DNA of 64,000 nucleotides from Pisaster brevispinus (lineage: Eukaryota; Echinodermata; Asteroidea; Forcipulatida; Asteriidae): the NCBI GenBank assembly GCA_023634235.1, contig JAMKCF010000002.1:14255091-14319090 (forward strand), given 5' to 3'. The notes under the pieces are model-generated. The model was given only the letters and a program-made list of their open reading frames with translations. It did no database searches and had not been told where the DNA came from. The translations under genes were made by a program, and so were the position numbers. Each line of letters begins with the position of its first letter. Position 1 is the stretch's first letter. Positions 34,387 through 45,400 of the stretch are shown one piece after another.

Positions 34387-35825
34387 TAAACTGACCCTAT
34401 ATATCATTAGTCTTCTGAATTATCATGTGATTCAACCCAAAACAACATGTTTATTACTAGAGGAAACCCTACTGACTTTTTCTTGGACTTGCCCGTAACG
34501 TATATCTTTCGGTCTTATTTATGCGTAAAGTTGTTTATAGTTTAGAACTAAGATAATACTGGTTTTTGTACAGCACTCAAACAAACATACTTGATGTTGC
34601 ACCAAGTTTGTCTGTACTTTATTATTATTTCTTCCCCTGAGACTTTAATACCACATTTAATGTGTGTTTCATAAAAACAAGACACATTGTTATCTTTTCC
34701 CCCCGACTTCTTTCTGTTTAGTAACTTTTTATTAGAAAGCAGTTATCCCTTTGTTTATTAGTATGTTATTAAGTATATTGATTTGTAAAAAGACATTTTG
34801 GGCATTAGTTTTGCTTTTCAAGTTTTGTTGTTGTTTTGGGTTTTTTTTTTAAAGATTATTTTCAACCTTTCAGACAGTTTTGGTTCACATAAATTCATGG
34901 CAGCACTATTAGAGACCAAAGTACATGTATGATAACTAGTCTCTTGAAGATTTTGTCTGAAATTCATTCTAAACGGTTGTAACTAGGGACATAATCATCT
35001 GCACATTGTCACTGGTTTCATTAGGTTAGCGTGAATTTCAATAGAAAACTTTGAAAGCGTATCACACCAAATTTTTTTTAGTTTTTAACCTGAAAGTACA
35101 TGGACTTGAAAAAGTCCACACCAGCACCAATCCGCCAAAGAAATACTTGAGTCTGAAATACCGTCAAAGTCGAGGAAATAGCATTTGAAGACCTCCATGT
35201 CAATAACCAATTGCTTGTATTGATTGCCACAATCAAAATAAGCCCGTCTATAAGCTGTCTTTCGTTGTCTTCTTTTAACATGATGTATCGTAGAATTTGA
35301 TGAACTTTTCCCAGATTTGTTGTATGGTTTGTTTACTGACAATCAATAGGATGGCAATTAACATTTCCGAAAACCAGTGATGTAATTGACCTTTGACTTA
35401 GTTGCATATTGAACATCTAACCACCATCCCGGCTTCGATGGAGGAATAGTGGGTGGGATGGGGGGGGGGGGCAGACCCCGGGTTTTACAAAAGTTAAGGT
35501 GCCAAAATATCAATATTGTGTTATGTCAGAATAACATCAATTTATTGCCGGCTGGTATTTTAGCGCATACAACTCAAAGATTTGTTATTCATGCCAAAAT
35601 AATCATACTTATAAAGTTCATCAACTTGTTCCAAGCCAAAATTCAGCTTCTTTTTTGTTTATTTGCAATTTTACTTCATCTGTGGAAACAGATTCATAAA
35701 CAAGCAATTTATTTATCAACAGCTACAATAATTTATGTTTTGATAATTTGTTTGAAGTTTGCAGGGAACATCAGTTGATTTTGTGTCCAAGTTTATACCT
35801 CCTTGTAGCAGCTTGATTTAAAACT

Positions 35826-36677
35826 TCACTTTGTTTAGTAACAAACTAAGGTTTCCCACACACTTGGTTAAGTATCAAACTAAAGTTTCCTTACTTGGTT
35901 TAGTAACAAACTAAGGATTCATAACTTGGTTTAGTATTAAACTAAAGTTTCCTTACTTGGTTTTGTGTGAAACTAAGGATTCATAACTTGGTTTAGTATC
36001 AAGCTAAAGTTTCCTTTCTTGGTTTAGTAACAAACTAAGGATTCATAACTTGGTTTAGTATTAAACTAAAGTTTCCTTACTTGGTTTTGTGTGAAACTAA
36101 GGATTCATAACTTGGTTTAGTATCAAGCTAAGGTTTCCTTTCTTGGTTTAGTAACAAACTAAGGATTCATAACTTGGTTTAGTATTAAACTAAAGTTTCC
36201 TTACTTGGTTTTGTGTGAAACTAAGGATTCATAACTTGGTTTAGTATCAAGCTAAGGTTTCCTTTCTTGGTTTAGTAACAAACTAAGGATTCATAACTTG
36301 GTTTAGTATTAAACTAAAGTTTCCTTACTTGGTTTTGTGTGAAACTAAGGATTCATAACTTGGTTAAGTATCAAGCTAAAGTTTCCTTTCTTGGTTTAGT
36401 AACAAACTAAGGATTCATAACTTGGTTTAGTATTAAACTAAAGTTTCCTTACTTGGTTTTGTATGAAACTAAGGATTCATAACTTGGTTTAGTATCAAGC
36501 TAAAGTTTCCTTTCTTGGTTTAGTAACAAACTAAGGATTCATAACTTGGTTTAGTATTAAACTAAAGTTTCCTTACTTGGTTTTGTATGAAACTAAGGAT
36601 TCATAACTTGGTTTAGTATCAAACTAAAGTTTCCTTACTTGGTTGTGTATCAAACCTAGGTTTCCTGACTTGGTTTA
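35826..36677 (+). repeat. 31-bp satellite with a 124-bp higher-order unit
   Basis: About 27 monomers of the 'ttggtttagtatcaaactaa' + 'agtttccttac' type occur in a row. Four monomer variants form a 124-bp unit; for example, 'ttggtttagtaaca' starts at 36019 and again at 36143. Each monomer holds an imperfect palindrome such as TTTAGTattaAACTAAA. Confidence 0.95.
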
Positions 36678-37899
36678 AAGAAATGTGTATTGTGTGTAAA
36701 ATTGTATATATGATTTTCAGAAAAGGTTGGTTCATGATATTCATTTGGAAAGGGGGGGGGGGGAGCTCAATTTGTGGAAGAGTGCTCCCCTAGTTCAAGT
36801 TGCATTTTCAACCTTTTCTTATAAATATTTTAGAGCCAAATTAAGATGGAGCCAAGACATGTTGCTTTTTCAACACATCCTGCCTCATTAACAAAATAAC
36901 TAAACATAAAGTAAGGAAATAATTAACACATAAACAAATTAAGCATGCCCAAATTTGTCTTTAGAGCAGTTCAGCAAAATGAGCTAAAACACTTTCGCAT
37001 TGACTTTAAATTCAAGGGTATTGGACCAAAAAGCAGGTTGGGGTGCGAGGGAATATTAAAGCAGACTTCGTTGGTGCTTGCCAGTCGCCCTCCGCCCCCC
37101 CCCCCCACAATTTCAGAGAAGCATGTCAAACACATGAACAGTGTCTTATTGAAACTTAATTTGTCTGCAAATTTTTTTGTCGAAAGGGGAAATCATTTTG
37201 AAATTTTATTGTCTTTTTAAAATTGGAAATATAGAGGTCCTTGAGCATTTTCACTGATGAACAAATTTCGATTATAAATTAAAGGCAAAGTTCATGTAAT
37301 TATATAATTCGGGAAAGCAGGTTTCTGACACCACAGTGTTCAAAGATTTCGAAAGTTTTATCCCTTCCATTGTTCTATGAATATTTTTGTTTTTTTGCAT
37401 GATATAACATAAAACGTAGAGATAAGTTCCACGTGGACAATTTTTTTATGATTACCTCACTAGCCAGTACTTAGATTTAGTTATTAATTGAAACAAAACA
37501 AAAACAACTTTTCATTATTGTAAAAGTAAATAGTTTTCAATATTTGTTTATTAGTTAAAATTAAAAAAAAGTTGAACTGAATTTAAAGTGATGAATGTTT
37601 GCCCAAGAGGTTGTCTGTTTGTTCGTCTCCAAAATGTCGCGTCGGTGACTCCAATAACTGAAATAATTGGTGATTTGGGGTTTTTAAAAAAAATGCTTTT
37701 ATCTTATCTTCGTCAGTATTTATGACAGAAATTGGAACTGATATTGTACATGTACTCATTTGAGTGAATATTCTTATCTGGGTGTGTCGCTTACTACAAT
37801 TTGCACGCACGTCACAGAGGCAACTATGCCATGCTCACCATTTCCGTAGTCAGCGGGTATTAACTAAAAGCCCGTAAAATCCACGTTGCCTAATATTCG

Positions 37900-38000
37900 C
37901 ATTGCACTGTGTAACACATAGAGACATCAATTCCCAACAATGGCACAACCACGATTGTGTGTGTGATGATGGCCCAGCCTCGCTACCATGGGCAGCGCGC
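37900..38000 (+). repeat. Dispersed repeat shared with 43075-43200 and 63300-63390
   Basis: All three contain 'gacatcaattcccaacaatg' or a close variant, 'gcacaaccacgatt' or a variant, and 'gtgatgatg'. The class is unknown. Confidence 0.5.
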
Positions 38001-38799
38001 CGTATCGATACCTCGTCACTAACCCCCATGGTAGGGATGTACTGAAAAACAACGCTGATTGGCTCCCAAGGGTGACTACTTTCGAGCGCTTGTATGACGC
38101 TTGTAGGACGCTTGTACGTGTGAAAATGCAAGTATTTTGATTCCATTTAAATGAGTTATGTTTACACGGTCCCCCTCAACTGCATACAGGTTAGACATTT
38201 CACAAAGTCAAAGAAGAATGACAGAGGACCAGTTGCTTTTTGACTTGATGCCTCTTTTACGGGTTACCATACTTGAGCGCGCGCGTAGAATGGATCGGCC
38301 TCAGGCCTAATTAAAAAATAATCTAGCACATTTTAGGGGTTATGATCGAGCAAGGCATGCTGGGAAAAAATGGCGCGGCGAGATCGATCACCCCTGGGAA
38401 CGAGGATGATGGGAAATCTTCCTTTAGGATACAAAAGGAAGAATGACAAAACAGACTTCAGAATTTGTATGTTGATTCAATATACAGTGTCGAGTTTAAT
38501 CATAATATACCTCAATACAATATTAAAACTTACGTTGGTTTTAATAACACTTCGTATTATTAAGTACAAAATTCTACTTTTACACCGACATGTACTTTTA
38601 TATGCATGCCACTTTAAATGCCGTTCTTTAAAATAACATTTTTCTAAAACAGTAAAAATCGAGTATCTACACGGTTTTGTTTTTCCAATAAATACAAATA
38701 AACAAATTTAAATCTGTGCTATAACGTGATAAGCGGTCAACTAAAAATGGCAATACTTTAAAAAAAAATATTCTGCACAAATAAACACCTCTATATAAA

Positions 38800-38882
38800 T
38801 ACGTCGCCAAATTATGTGCAGCTCCGGTCAGATGGACGTGTGCCACCGGGATTCGAACCCCAAACTCTGATGACTCAGCCGT
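38800..38882 (-). repeat. tRNA-like SINE head fragment
   Basis: The minus strand has a B box (GGGGTTCGAATCCCGG) and a decayed 5' half with 'gctgagtcatcagagttt'. It is truncated by the adjacent foldback element. Confidence 0.45.
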
Positions 38883-38883
38883 C

Positions 38884-39164
38884 ATGGCCCAATTTCATAG
38901 CGCTGCTTAACGGTAAGCAAAATTTCGTGCTAACTATAGCAGAAAAATTTGCTTAAGCGTAAGCGTATTTTATAGCAAGAAAATTAGGCAGCCAGTTTGC
39001 GCGTTCACCATGGATTTGCATTGTTACGTCATTCATTTTCATACAGTAAGCACCGGAAGGTTAGCTTGCCTTTTCACGTGCTTACGGTTATTAGCGCTAT
39101 GATATGGAAAACGCACAGTAAGCACAAAATCGGCCGTTAAGCAGCTCTATGAAATTGGGTCCAG
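38884..39164. mobile_element. Foldback MITE, abutting a second copy
   Basis: The left end 'ggcccaatttcatagcgctg' and right end 'gcagctctatgaaattgggt' are inverted. The interior includes 'ttagcttgccttttcacgtg', as at 26810. It touches the next foldback element with no visible spacer. Confidence 0.8.
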
Positions 39165-39408
39165 GGCCCAATTTCATAGAGCTGCTAAGCACAAAAATTT
39201 GCTTAGCATGAAATTTCTTCCTTGATAAAAACAAGATTACCAACCAAATTTCCATGTGTTGCATATTGCTTGTTACTGGTAGTCAGCTGTTGTTTTCTTA
39301 TCCTGAAAATCGCGTGGAAATTTGGTTGGTAATCCTGTTTTTATCAAGGAAGAAATTTCATGCTAAGCAAATTTTTGTGCTTAGCAGCTCTATGAAATTG
39401 GGCCCTGG
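39161..39408. mobile_element. Near-perfect foldback element with 94-base arms
   Basis: The left arm 39161-39254 and right arm 39315-39408 are reverse complements at 93 of 94 positions by my reading. The spacer is 60 bases. The ends read 'ccagggcccaatttcataga' and its inverse. Confidence 0.95.
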
Positions 39409-40489
39409 ACTGTGAGTCTGATACACTTGGACCACTCCCGAGCAAAATCACTGACAGAGAATTGTTCTTAACCTCAAACGGAAGGTATACCCTTGATAAT
39501 TTCTCCCAAAATTAAAGATCATAAAAAGCTACTTGGTAAGAAGCACTGCAGCTGTTGATAATGTGTAACGATTCCCTTCAAAGGAATGTGGTTTTAGAGA
39601 GTGGGATTCCAATATATTTCAATCTGATACATTTCTCAGATTGTGTATTCCTATTGGGGCTTATTCTTCCTGCGTAGACATAACCTCTCCAGATTTTCTG
39701 AAACATCTCAAAAACTCTACCACCTTTTGAAATGGAAATTTTCACAGGTTAGTTTTATTGCATATATCTATGTGTATATAGGATTAAAACAGCCGAACAG
39801 TTCCAAAAACCAATGGTATACTTTGCCTTTAATAATTTCTTTTGGTTCAAAATATGATCAATTATAGATGAAATAATCAATCAATATAACACTGATCCTT
39901 AGGTTATCACATCACAAATCCTGTTTTAAAATCAAATTTCTTGAGTTTTGTCTTTTATCTTTTGAAACAAATTTGTAAGTTTTACACCAAAATGGTATAT
40001 TTTTTCAGTTTAAATATTTATATGGTTTTCCCACTTGGACTTTATTTTGTACTTTTATAGCAATAGTGCTCCACATTATACAAAAGACATGGAGTTCTAA
40101 ACTATATACGTTGTTACACTTTGTTAAATATATATTTAAAAAGCATATTTCATAAAATTATCAGAAAGTTGATAATTATTTTATAGATCAAGGTAGCAAT
40201 AGTTACAATTAACGGCAGTGTTTTTAGTGAGTAATGCAATCACATTAAAAAAAAAAACATTTTGGTAATAAAGGTAATGGTTAACACTTATAAGTTTTTT
40301 GGAATCTATTAAAACGGCGTCCATTTGGTCATAAAATGTTAATCTCACCAGAGTGAGGTAAGAAGGTCAGTAGTAGACTGGTCCCTTAAAAATGCATCAA
40401 GGTGAGCACTTAAATCATGCTTGCCTATACTAGTTACATGACATAGAGCCAACACAAGGAACACCTTCTTCCCCTTCATTTGGATTACT

Positions 40490-40555
40490 GGAGGTGGGTC
40501 TTGGGGTGGGTCCAGGGGGTGGGTCCAGGGGGCGGGTCCAGGGGATCTGGACCCC
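40490..40555 (+). repeat. 13-bp G-rich minisatellite
   Basis: 'tgggtccaggggg' or a close variant repeats every 13 bases for about four copies. Confidence 0.8.
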
Positions 40556-40916
40556 CCTAAAATTATTCAATATTCTATTTTTTTACCATATTTTTCCTGT
40601 TTTATGATAATGTGACCAATCTTGATACAGACCAAAATTGCGCCGTACCAATCTTGGGGACCTGCCAGTTACTCTTTCGCTTAATGTTGTTGTTTGTTGT
40701 TGTTTGTTTTGTTCTTTCTTCTTCTTCGTTGTTTCTTTTTGTTATGACCCACTTGTAAAATTCCCTGATCCCCGCCTGTAATTCTAATCTTTGACAGGAT
40801 ACTTCGGTATTGGGATTTGTCGTTCACGCACCTTGGGGTGTGACGTCAGATGTTCGGGCTGTACATGTGAAACAAACTCAACTTCTGCACAATGTCAGTT
40901 TGCACAGACTTGTGGG

Positions 40917-40999
40917 AGAGTTGGGGCAGGGCAGTGTGAGAGAGTTGGGGCGGGGCAGTGTGGGAGAGTTGGGGCGGGGCAGTGTGGGAGGGTCCGGGG
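40917..40999 (+). repeat. 24-bp G-rich minisatellite
   Basis: 'gagttggggcggggcagtgt' plus four bases repeats three to four times at 24-base spacing (40918, 40942, 40966). Confidence 0.9.
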
Positions 41000-41458
41000 G
41001 TGGAGGCCTTGTTGACTCATTCTTAATTGGCCATTTTAGTTTTGTTTGCACATTAGAACAATAACTATAACCAACAAAAACAAGATGTGCGGGGGAGGGG
41101 GGGGGGTGTTCCAGCATTTTGAAGACAAATGTTGATGTTCCTCTTTCTGTTGATTCAAAAAAATAATCTACTATTCTCACAATGTATTCATTAAAATTGG
41201 CAGTGCTTATTGGATTTAAAACAATGAAAAGGTTGATTCTTTTATTATTAAGTTGTCTACTGCAAAGTATGGTTGGTGAACTTTGTACATTTTTATTTAC
41301 AACAGAAATATAACAATCTCGTTTTTGTTTTTTTACTTCACTTATAGTAACGGACTCATAAAACGTTTCGGCTGAACTCAATTTGAAAACAAATGTTTTT
41401 TTTGGGTTTTTTTCATTGCCAAAACATTTTGTAAGAATTGACCTAGATTGACATAAAT

Positions 41459-41658
41459 CCAGGGCCCAATTTCATAGAGCTGCTTTAAGCAGAAAATAAT
41501 GCTGAACAATTTCCTGCTAAGCAGAAATTAGCAGGATACCAGTCACAAATTGTACACGTGACATGGTAGTTTGGCTGGTAACCTCATTCCGGTAAGCACA
41601 ATTTTAATGTGCTTAGCAAATTTTTGTGCTTAAGCAGCTCTATGAAATTGGGCCCAGG
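41459..41658. mobile_element. Foldback MITE, gggcccaatttcat family
   Basis: The ends are 'ccagggcccaatttcataga' and 'tctatgaaattgggccca'. The interior has 'gcaggataccagtcacaaat' and 'tagtttggctggtaacctca'. Confidence 0.85.
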
Positions 41659-42473
41659 TCCCAAGGGGATTGATCCATTTCCAGGTCAGTATGACCTGAA
41701 TCCGAGTGACGCAGAATCCGAGTTAAAAACCCATTTTTTGTAACCACTTTTCGGTCCAGGCCCCCCTGGTACCCAGAATTCGTGTTATTTCTGACTTCAA
41801 GAGTTTTCAGAGTGTAGATTTGTTTTTAGTCTATTAACTTCTGAGAAAAATCTTTCCTGTTTAGTCAGGTAGCTTCGTTCGCAAACCAAGAAGATCCACC
41901 TTTCGGGACTTTCATTTCTACGTACAATCTTCCCCCATGTCACTTTGCCGAATCCCTTTTGGATTATTACTTGAATTCAAAATGTTCAGGAAACTTTTGA
42001 GCGCCAACCAAAAAGTTCCTTTTTGACGATCCACCCACGTGGGGGGAAAAAAGGCACCCACAGGGGCCTGATATACGCCACGTCTCAAACAAAATACATT
42101 CTTGCCGTCTAAAATACCAATCATAGTGCGTAAATATTTACATTTTGTGGTGGGTTGTTTCCATGTCAACACGCGCTGGTCTTGACAAGCCTTAGAGGGC
42201 GCTATGCAAGAGCTTTTATAACATCAACACAGAGCGTTGCATTGTGGGCCAACCATGTACATAGTGTGCAATCTCACGACCTCGTGCCACTCGTCCTTAG
42301 AGGCTGGGGATCCCGCAACAATCTTGGCTTCAACAGTGTTCAATGACGCAGCACTTAGTCAAATTCACCAGCTTTACCAGTCATAGCAGCAGCCACATCT
42401 GGATGCTTGTTGACATAGTGTGAACGTTCCCTTGACAGAATTCGAACCCTGGACACATCAAATAATGGTGAGT

Positions 42474-45400
42474 CTAGACGCCCATTAGGAGGCCTGTGAA
42501 GTCTGACCCAGTTTGAACGGTCACTCTCTGCGCTGAACTGTTGTCTATGTAGATTGATGCATATTGACCAGCCTGTGGACATAAACAAGAGAAAACAGAA
42601 TGAATAAGTTGTTTTGACCAAGGCACTATCAATCAAGCTCAGTATAGTGGTAAGGGGGGAGTTTCAACGGGGTGGTCGAGTTGACGTAGTGATATCTTTC
42701 CTTGCCTTCCACCTCTTGGACCCCAGTTCAAATCCCAGCAAGGTCACTACGTGGATTGGGCTTTCAGTCCCTACCTGGTTGCTTGGGTTTTTCCCAGGAA
42801 TACATCTCTGGGGTTTTCCTCCAACATCTCAAACTGAAACTTCCTTCTTCGTTTTCTCTCCACGTGGTTCCTGGCTAGTACATGTATAGTGATTAAGTTC
42901 GCTTTTCTGAGAATCCTTGGCTTCACAACCAGAATAAATAAATAAAAAGGTCAGGAGGAAAATCGAGGATTCAACGGCTGGTTCGAATCCAGGTGACTTC
43001 CACTGATTTTGATTTCTGCAGAGTTTGGAGTAATGGCCCCTTGCATGTCGTCATACGCAGCGACTGCAACGCTCGCCATTTTGTCATTTAAAGCGTGTAA
43101 ACACTGCGATGTCTAAAAATCGCAAGACACATAATAACTCACATGGACATCGAATCCCCAACATGTCGCAACCAAGATTATTGTGATGATGACGTCATGG
43201 GAATTGGGGCTATACAATGAATATCAACATGTAGAAAGTGCAACGGGCCCTAAACCATGCAGGAAAGAATTTCAAAAAAAGGAAATAAACGTATTTTCTG
43301 TTACCTCAAGTTGCAGCAAGCCCGAGAGATTGATTGTGAAGACTCTACTGTTGCTCTCCAAGCCCGATATGTATTCAAGTGACCTAGATAAGAAAGAAGA
43401 AGGAAAACAAGAGAGATAAGAAATGTTTACTTGGACTGATGCTCCAATTCTTAGTAATGACATTTCAGGAAGGAAGGGAGATGGATGAGGCCCAAGGAGG
43501 TAAACCTCGACTTTACTCAATTGGTAGGATTTGCATGGTGGAAGTATGACTATAAGTAAGGTTTGCGGTAACACCATGTGAAAATCTATTTTGAGTAGTG
43601 TAGGTTCTGGAAAAAACCGGTGGTTAACGACTCAACGTTTCGATCAGTATGCTCTGATCGTCTTCAGGAGATTTTACTCAATCGACTAAGAAGGATGGGA
43701 GATGGGGAGTAGGAGGGTAACCCCTTTTTTTACTCGGTCTACTGAGATGGGAGGAGAGTGAGACCTTTGAGAGGAACTTCTCAACCCATAAATGACTGTA
43801 CAGCATAAACCAAGATGTCTTACGTGTGTCGCTGGCACAGAGAGTTGATGCAAATGAGCAGCCTGATGTTGTCTCTATGCCGCAGCTCTTCGGTGCGCTT
43901 GTTCGACACTGGGTGGTTGATGTGGAGGTTGGCTGAGAACTGGTAGATGGCGTCACGTGGTGCGGTGAATCGCCCTGATTTGACGTCCATACCCTCTCCC
44001 CTCCGAAAGGAACCATCGGAGAAGGGCTGTAAATACATTTTTTAAAAGGAAAAACAGTGATGAGGATCTTTCTAACCTTTCACATCCTCCCTCTTGCCGC
44101 AATTTCTTGGAGCTGAAAAAAAAAATTGCTGAGCAGAGACAGGTTACCAGTCAAAACAGCATGTAAGTGTTCATTGTTTCTGACTGGTTCCCTGTCAATT
44201 TTTGAGAAAGCATCATTTTACGCTTAAAAACGGTGACAGTTACTAGATGTGAACAGCAAACTTACTGTTTGGAAATTGGACATCTCGATGAGGCTCTTCT
44301 TGGGTACCTCCACACCCCCTCTGAGCTTGCAGTGAAACGCTATTGGCAGATGAGGCATTAAGACTTCATCCTCCACTGTTGGGAGCCAAACTTGTGACGA
44401 GTTGGCAGCACAGCTTGGACACTGGGGGAGTAAGGGTGATTATAAGAATGGTTTAAAGAATAGTTCAACGAAGTATCTTGATGTTTTTCAGGAAGTGGCA
44501 TTTTTTAAGCTAACAAAAGTTATGAACAAAAGTTTCCGGTTACGGGTTTTTATTCATGTTTTATTGTCTCGTGTTCGATTCAATTTCATGAGGGCCCGAT
44601 TTCATAAGAGCTGCTTAAGCACAAAATATTGCAGAAATAAGCAGGATACCAGTCACAGATGGTACACTTGATTTGTTTGGCTGGTAAACAAATTCTGGTA
44701 AGCATTATTTTGTTGTGCTTGGATGCTTTTTGTGCTGAAACAAGTATGTGAAAATGGTCCCAGATTGCAAGGAAAATAAGTCTGGCGCCTTTCTTGTACA
44801 GTGAAAGCCTGAATCTGTTGTTGCTTATGCAAGCAGGGAACATGACAAACATGGTGGCAATATCGATACAGGTCTGTTTGAGAAAATATCCTCCTCTGTC
44901 AGTTCCCAGTCAAGGCTTGACAAAGAAACGAACACAACAGTCTTTTGAAAGCATTCCTAAGGATTCATGGGGGCGTGTCCAGGGGTGAAGGGAGTATTAA
45001 ACCTGGATTAAGGTATGGGATTAACTTAATCCAGATCCCATGCCCGTGGTTCAACAGGTGGCAAGGCTTACACAGCTGCGGAGGCCCCAGTCTTTAGAAA
45101 CTCCGTCTTAATCTTACACAGGGTAAGCCCATCTTATTTTTTTCTGTCACCAAAGGATTTCCGATTTGAGGACAAAACACGAGAAAGAATGCATGTCTGT
45201 CACCTTCCTGAAGAGGTTGCCAAGAGGGGACGGGTTAAAGGTCAATGGGCTAATAGTGGGCAGCAGCACCAAGTATCTACAATCAGAGGTTAAGTCTCCA
45301 TGAAGATAAGCCACTCAGCCAGTACATCTAGAAGCTCAACATCCCGGACGAGGATTCGAACCATCTACAAAGAATCTACTGACATAGGTTCACGTCAATC

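Larger units (their letters stand above)
30260..42470. other. Gene-poor block between RCC2 and C1QTNF12
   Basis: About 12 kb without a recognisable exon on either strand. It is AT-rich and holds the tandem arrays at 33195-34130 and 35826-36677, several foldback elements and small G-rich minisatellites. Unlisted stretches show nothing I can name. The C1QTNF12 3' UTR must occupy its right end. Confidence 0.7.

Noticed and set aside
40878..41381. A 167-codon minus-strand frame
   Set aside because: It runs through the 24-bp G-rich minisatellite and has no recognisable domain.
42355..42636. A 93-codon minus-strand frame at the end of C1QTNF12
   Set aside because: The real terminal exon (42474-42572) is in another frame there, which gives the expected C1q-family C-terminus.
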